The notes under the pieces: generated by a model
What the model saw: only the letters and a program-made list of their open reading frames with translations
Databases searched by the model: none
What the model was told of the DNA's origin: nothing
Made by a program: the position numbers and the translations under genes
In this document: positions 59,043 through 64,000 of the stretch, piece by piece
How the letters are laid out: every line of letters begins with the position of its first letter
Numbering within the stretch: the stretch's first letter is position 1
Source of the DNA: an uncultured Alistipes sp.
GTDB lineage: Bacteria > Bacteroidota > Bacteroidia > Bacteroidales > Rikenellaceae
DNA length: 64,000 nucleotides
NCBI GenBank assembly: GCA_944321965.1
Contig: CALUNH010000008.1
Coordinates: forward strand, 1 to 64,000
Direction of reading: 5' to 3'

Positions 59043-60995
59043 TTATTCGATCTCCAGATCCAGCGCCTTGCGGAATTCCGTCAGCAGCGGATTCTTGTCG
59101 GTCATGTATTTGACCCGGTCTTCGAGTTTAATCGGGCGGGCGGCCCGGATCTCCTCGTTGACGGTCACCTCCAGTTTCATGCTTCCCTGTATGCCGACCA
59201 GTTCGGCGATGCGCATCAGCATTCCGGTTTTGGTCCGTAGAATCTCCTCGCGCAGCTCGGTTGTCGGCACGCTCACCGCGATGGTGTTGCCGCGGAAGGT
59301 CATCCCCTCAAATGCCGGGACAAAACGCGGGCGCCGTTCCCGAATCAGGTTCAGGATGCGTTCCCGGGCCCGTTCCAGTTTGCTTTCGCAGGCCGGGTCG
59401 ACCGTGACGTCGGCGGATTGTGCCGCTTCGGGTTCCGGGTTCTGCTCCGTTTGCCGGGCACCGCCCGCGGTCAGCAGCTCGGAGAGCGAAGTCCCCGAAA
59501 TCAGCGGTTTGCGGTGCGGGAGAACCGTCGAGCGGGGCGTCCGGGCCGGGGCTGCTTCGGCGTTCGGGACCGTTGCGGCGGGTGTCGTTGCCGTCGGCGT
59601 AGCCGCTGTCGGGTGGGTTGCCGGGGCGGTCGGAACCGGATTTGCAACATTGGTCGGGGCCGCTCCCGCCGTCGGGTTTGCCCCCGGAGTCGTTTGGGCT
59701 GCCGGACCTGCCGGGGCCGGACTCGTCGCCGGACCTGCCGCCGTCGGATTCGGCATCTGGGCTGCCTGGGCTGCCTGGACGGCCGGACCTGCCGCCGCCT
59801 GTGTCGTCGTTGCTGCCGGTTGTGTTGCCGCGGCCGGGGCCGCCGGTCGGGCCATCAGCTTGGGAAGCTGAGGCTCTTCGGGAGAGTTCAGGTCGTTATT
59901 TTTTTTTTGGCCGAGTCCTGAGATCTTCATCAGGCCCAGCTCGACGAGCAACCGTTGGTTCGACGATTGCCGTATTTTCCCGTCGAGGTCCGTCAGCAGG
60001 GCGATCGCCCCGAAGAGGAAGTCGACACCGCAGGCCTCCGCCTGCACGCGGTATCGTTCGAGCAGCGTGCCGGTCATCTCGATCAGCCGCAACGTTTCGG
60101 GGCGTTTGGCCATCAGCAGGTCGCGCATGTGGCGGTTCAGGCCCGCCATGAAGGTCTGGCCCGAGAATCCTTTCGAAAGCACCTCGTCGAACGTGATGAG
60201 TGCATTCACATAGTTGCCCGCCAGGAGCGTCTCCGTGATGCCGAAGTAGGTGTCGTAATCCAGGACGTTGAGCGTCTGGGCCACGTGGCGGTAGTCGAGC
60301 GTCGTGCCGCAGAACGACACGGCCTTGTCGAACATCGACAGGGCGTCGCGCATTCCGCCGTCGGCTTTCTGCGAGATGAGGTTCAGCGACTCTTCGTCGG
60401 CCGTGATTCCCTCCTGTGCGGCGATGTATTTCAGGTATTCGACCGCATCCTCGACACGGATGCGGTTGAAGTCGTAGATCTGGCAGCGCGAGAGGATCGT
60501 CGGCAGGATCTTGTGCTTCTCGGTGGTGGCGAGGATGAAGATCGCATGGGCGGGCGGCTCTTCGAGGGTCTTCAGGAAGGCGTTGAAGGCCGCGGCCGAG
60601 AGCATGTGCACCTCGTCGATGATGAACACGGAGTAGCGTCCCACCTGCGGGATGATGCGCACCTGTTCGATGAGCGAGCGGATGTCCTCCACGGAGTTGT
60701 TCGACGCGGCGTCGAGTTCGTGGATGTTGAGTGAGCGTCCCTCGTTGAACGACCGGCACGATTCGCACTCGTTGCAGGCTTCGGCGCCGTGGGGCTGCAG
60801 GCAGTTGATGGCCTTGGCGAAGATCCGCGCGCAGGTTGTTTTCCCGACGCCCCGGGGCCCGCAGAAGAGGTAGGCATGGGCCAGTTGTCCGCGCTCGATG
60901 GCATTCTGGAGCGTGGAGGTGATATGCTTCTGTCCGACGACCGAGCGGAAGGTCGCAGGCCGGTATTTGCGTGCACTGACGATGAAATCACTCAT
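59043..60995 (-). CDS. dnaX: DNA polymerase III subunit gamma/tau
   Basis: ATG 60995 gives 650 residues (MSDFIVSARKYRPATF). The clamp-loader ATPase has Walker A GPRGVGKTTCARI, a zinc site (CNECESCRSFNEG), Walker B FIIDEVHML and sensor 1 ILATTEKHKILPTILSRC. Domains I-III end near residue 365. A long Ala/Pro/Thr-rich linker (about 380-500) and the tau-specific C-terminal domain follow. An A10 run in codons 363-366 sits exactly at this junction and a slip of one base gives AAA TAA, so a gamma form of 366 residues is likely. It is the first of a tyrS-folB-transporter set. Confidence 0.95.
   Translation of the reverse strand: MSDFIVSARKYRPATFRSVVGQKHITSTLQNAIERGQLAHAYLFCGPRGVGKTTCARIFAKAINCLQPHGAEACNECESCRSFNEGRSLNIHELDAASNNSVEDIRSLIEQVRIIPQVGRYSVFIIDEVHMLSAAAFNAFLKTLEEPPAHAIFILATTEKHKILPTILSRCQIYDFNRIRVEDAVEYLKYIAAQEGITADEESLNLISQKADGGMRDALSMFDKAVSFCGTTLDYRHVAQTLNVLDYDTYFGITETLLAGNYVNALITFDEVLSKGFSGQTFMAGLNRHMRDLLMAKRPETLRLIEMTGTLLERYRVQAEACGVDFLFGAIALLTDLDGKIRQSSNQRLLVELGLMKISGLGQKKNNDLNSPEEPQLPKLMARPAAPAAATQPAATTTQAAAGPAVQAAQAAQMPNPTAAGPATSPAPAGPAAQTTPGANPTAGAAPTNVANPVPTAPATHPTAATPTATTPAATVPNAEAAPARTPRSTVLPHRKPLISGTSLSELLTAGGARQTEQNPEPEAAQSADVTVDPACESKLERARERILNLIRERRPRFVPAFEGMTFRGNTIAVSVPTTELREEILRTKTGMLMRIAELVGIQGSMKLEVTVNEEIRAARPIKLEDRVKYMTDKNPLLTEFRKALDLEIE
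59899..59908 (-). promoter_or_regulatory. A10 slippery run in dnaX
   Basis: Ten consecutive A bases in the dnaX coding strand read CAA AAA AAA AAT in frame. A -1 ribosomal shift, or one extra A added by RNA polymerase, gives AAA TAA and ends the protein at residue 366, right after domain III. A small stem (CAGCTT/AAGCTG, 59856-59870) lies 28 bases downstream, probably too far to act. Confidence 0.7.
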
Positions 60996-61002
60996 GGTGT
61001 TG

Positions 61003-61010
61003 CAAAGATA
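61003..61010 (-). promoter_or_regulatory. -7 box of dnaX
   Basis: TATCTTTG on the minus strand lies only 7 bases before the ATG at 60995, implying a leaderless or nearly leaderless transcript. Confidence 0.5.
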
Positions 61011-61181
61011 TACAATATTATTCTTATTTTGGAGCCGCGGAACGATTTTCTGCGACCTTGGGCCGCGCTCTGCCGGGCTTTTGCCGACGGTTGTTTTGTT
61101 TCGGGCCGGTGGGGCGGGTGCAGGTCCGGGGCGTGAGGCGGGTCCGCACGATGTCAAACCCTTTTAATTGTACGGAATCTT

Positions 61182-61604
61182 ATGAAAGGATGGATTCGAA
61201 TGGGAGCAGCGGCGATGGTTGCCCTGCTGTTTGTGGGACGGTTGGTGGCACGGGAACCCGTCTGTCAGTTGAGTACGCATATGTTGGACGTGGCACGCGG
61301 CGTCCCGGCCGAAAGGGTCTCCGTGACGCTGAGCAAACGGACTCCCGGCGGTGACTGGCAATCGCTGGCCGAGCGGCGCACCGACCGGAACGGCCGGATT
61401 GCCGATCTGCTCCCTGTCGGGGCGCCGAACGCCAACGACGGGGTCTACAAGCTGCACTTCGAGACCGAACCCTATTTCGCCGCGCAGGGCCAGCCATCGA
61501 TCTATCCCTTTGTGGAGGTCATCTTCCGCATCGAGGGTGACGGGCATTACCACATCCCGATCACCATGTCGGCGAACGGTTATGCGACCTATCGCGGGAA
61601 CTGA
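61182..61604 (+). CDS. exported 5-hydroxyisourate hydrolase (transthyretin-like)
   Basis: The 140-residue protein has an N-terminal signal peptide (about 1-23), then a transthyretin-related domain with the HIUase signature CQLSTHMLDVARGVPA, a core RTDRNGRIADLLP and the end motif ATYRGN. Catalytic residues of the family (His of STHMLD, Arg of TDRNGR, His of HYHIPI) are present. The family's C-terminal YRGS reads YRGN here. HIUases hydrolyse 5-hydroxyisourate in urate breakdown; export to the periplasm is unusual but known in some bacteria. No other urate genes are nearby. Confidence 0.85.
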   Translation: MKGWIRMGAAAMVALLFVGRLVAREPVCQLSTHMLDVARGVPAERVSVTLSKRTPGGDWQSLAERRTDRNGRIADLLPVGAPNANDGVYKLHFETEPYFAAQGQPSIYPFVEVIFRIEGDGHYHIPITMSANGYATYRGN

Positions 61605-61736
61605 TCGGCTGGCAGCCGACCGGAGGGAGGGGAGGGCGTTGGCCTTCCCCTCCTTGCGTTTGGCGCTTCGGGGAGTATTCCGGGGCGGTCCGATCTGTCG
61701 GATTGTCGTATTGTGTCAGTCGTGGCGTGACAATTT

Positions 61737-61754
61737 ATGACAAAAAGTTGTCAT
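61737..61754. promoter_or_regulatory. inverted repeat upstream of clpB, candidate operator
   Basis: ATGACAA-AAAG-TTGTCAT is a perfect 7-bp inverted repeat about 80 bases before clpB. Additional TGACA words lie on both sides (GTGACAATTT, TTTTGACC). It may be a stress-regulator site, but no HrcA (CIRCE) match is present. Confidence 0.4.
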
Positions 61755-61832
61755 TTTGACCTCTTCGGCGGCTTGGCAGGCCTTTTGCTCTGTATCGGGT
61801 CGAAACACGAAACAAATAAAAACAACACGGAT

Positions 61833-64000
<2,168 letters not shown>

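Noticed and set aside
59420..59921. Rightward frames over the Ala/Pro/Thr-rich part of dnaX
   Set aside because: They arise from low-complexity GC-rich coding sequence of the tau linker; no domain or start signal.

Overview
The window looks like a chromosomal segment of a Bacteroidota gut bacterium, most likely Alistipes or a close Rikenellaceae relative. The evidence is high GC for the phylum together with Bacteroidota hallmarks: a hybrid two-component regulator, a SusC/SusD pair, BACON/DUF5689 surface lipoproteins, BatD/BatE, an SDR-type threonine dehydrogenase and many promoters of the TTTG (-33) / TAnnTTTG (-7) type. The species assignment is inference. No rRNA genes, phage, insertion sequence or CRISPR array was seen.

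Region 1 (1-25.5 kb) is a polysaccharide/sugar utilization locus. A hybrid two-component sensor (126-4100) converges on a GntR/LacI-type repressor (4317-5351). A rightward operon follows: a secreted clan-A glycosidase, an MFS transporter, an AraA/FucI-like isomerase, a kinase-like/phosphomannose-isomerase fusion and a ROK kinase. Facing it is a leftward operon, read from its promoter: SusC, SusD, a secreted DUF6259-like glycosidase and a mutarotase-like protein. The two operon promoters share an extended -33 box, identical spacing and the same ACCACACTA-type repeat just after the -7 box, so one repressor probably controls both. Beyond susC lie two rightward surface lipoproteins: a BACON/DUF5689 protein and an endonuclease/exonuclease/phosphatase family protein.

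Region 2 (25.5-39.5 kb) holds pyruvate formate-lyase with its activase, a DUF2721 membrane protein, a phosphate module (PhoB-like regulator, PhoR-like kinase, Pit transporter with a PhoU-like tail, and candidate Pho boxes before phoB and pit), and aromatic amino acid genes (prephenate dehydratase, then DAHP synthase-chorismate mutase). The aromatic operon is preceded by a strong Phe/Tyr-rich leader peptide and attenuator. A tRNA-Thr, threonine dehydrogenase, an alpha/beta hydrolase and a Cys-rich unknown protein follow.

Region 3 (39.5-52.7 kb) is core metabolism and envelope: class II aldolase, class I fumarase, BatD, BatE, RecR, malate dehydrogenase, a META lipoprotein, RidA, cobalamin-dependent ribonucleotide reductase preceded by seventeen 11-bp tandem repeats, and an OmpA-family protein.

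Region 4 (52.7-64 kb) carries DciA-like/RecF, a membrane-anchored TPR protein, lumazine synthase, a leftward dnaX-tyrS-folB-NSS transporter set, an exported 5-hydroxyisourate hydrolase and the start of clpB. The dnaX gene has an A10 slippery run placed so that a slip gives a short gamma-like product.

The two most notable observations are the pheA leader/attenuator (36.44-36.67 kb) and the dnaX slippery site (59.90 kb). The shared operator of the sugar locus comes next. All calls come from reading sequence and translated motifs; no database search was run.
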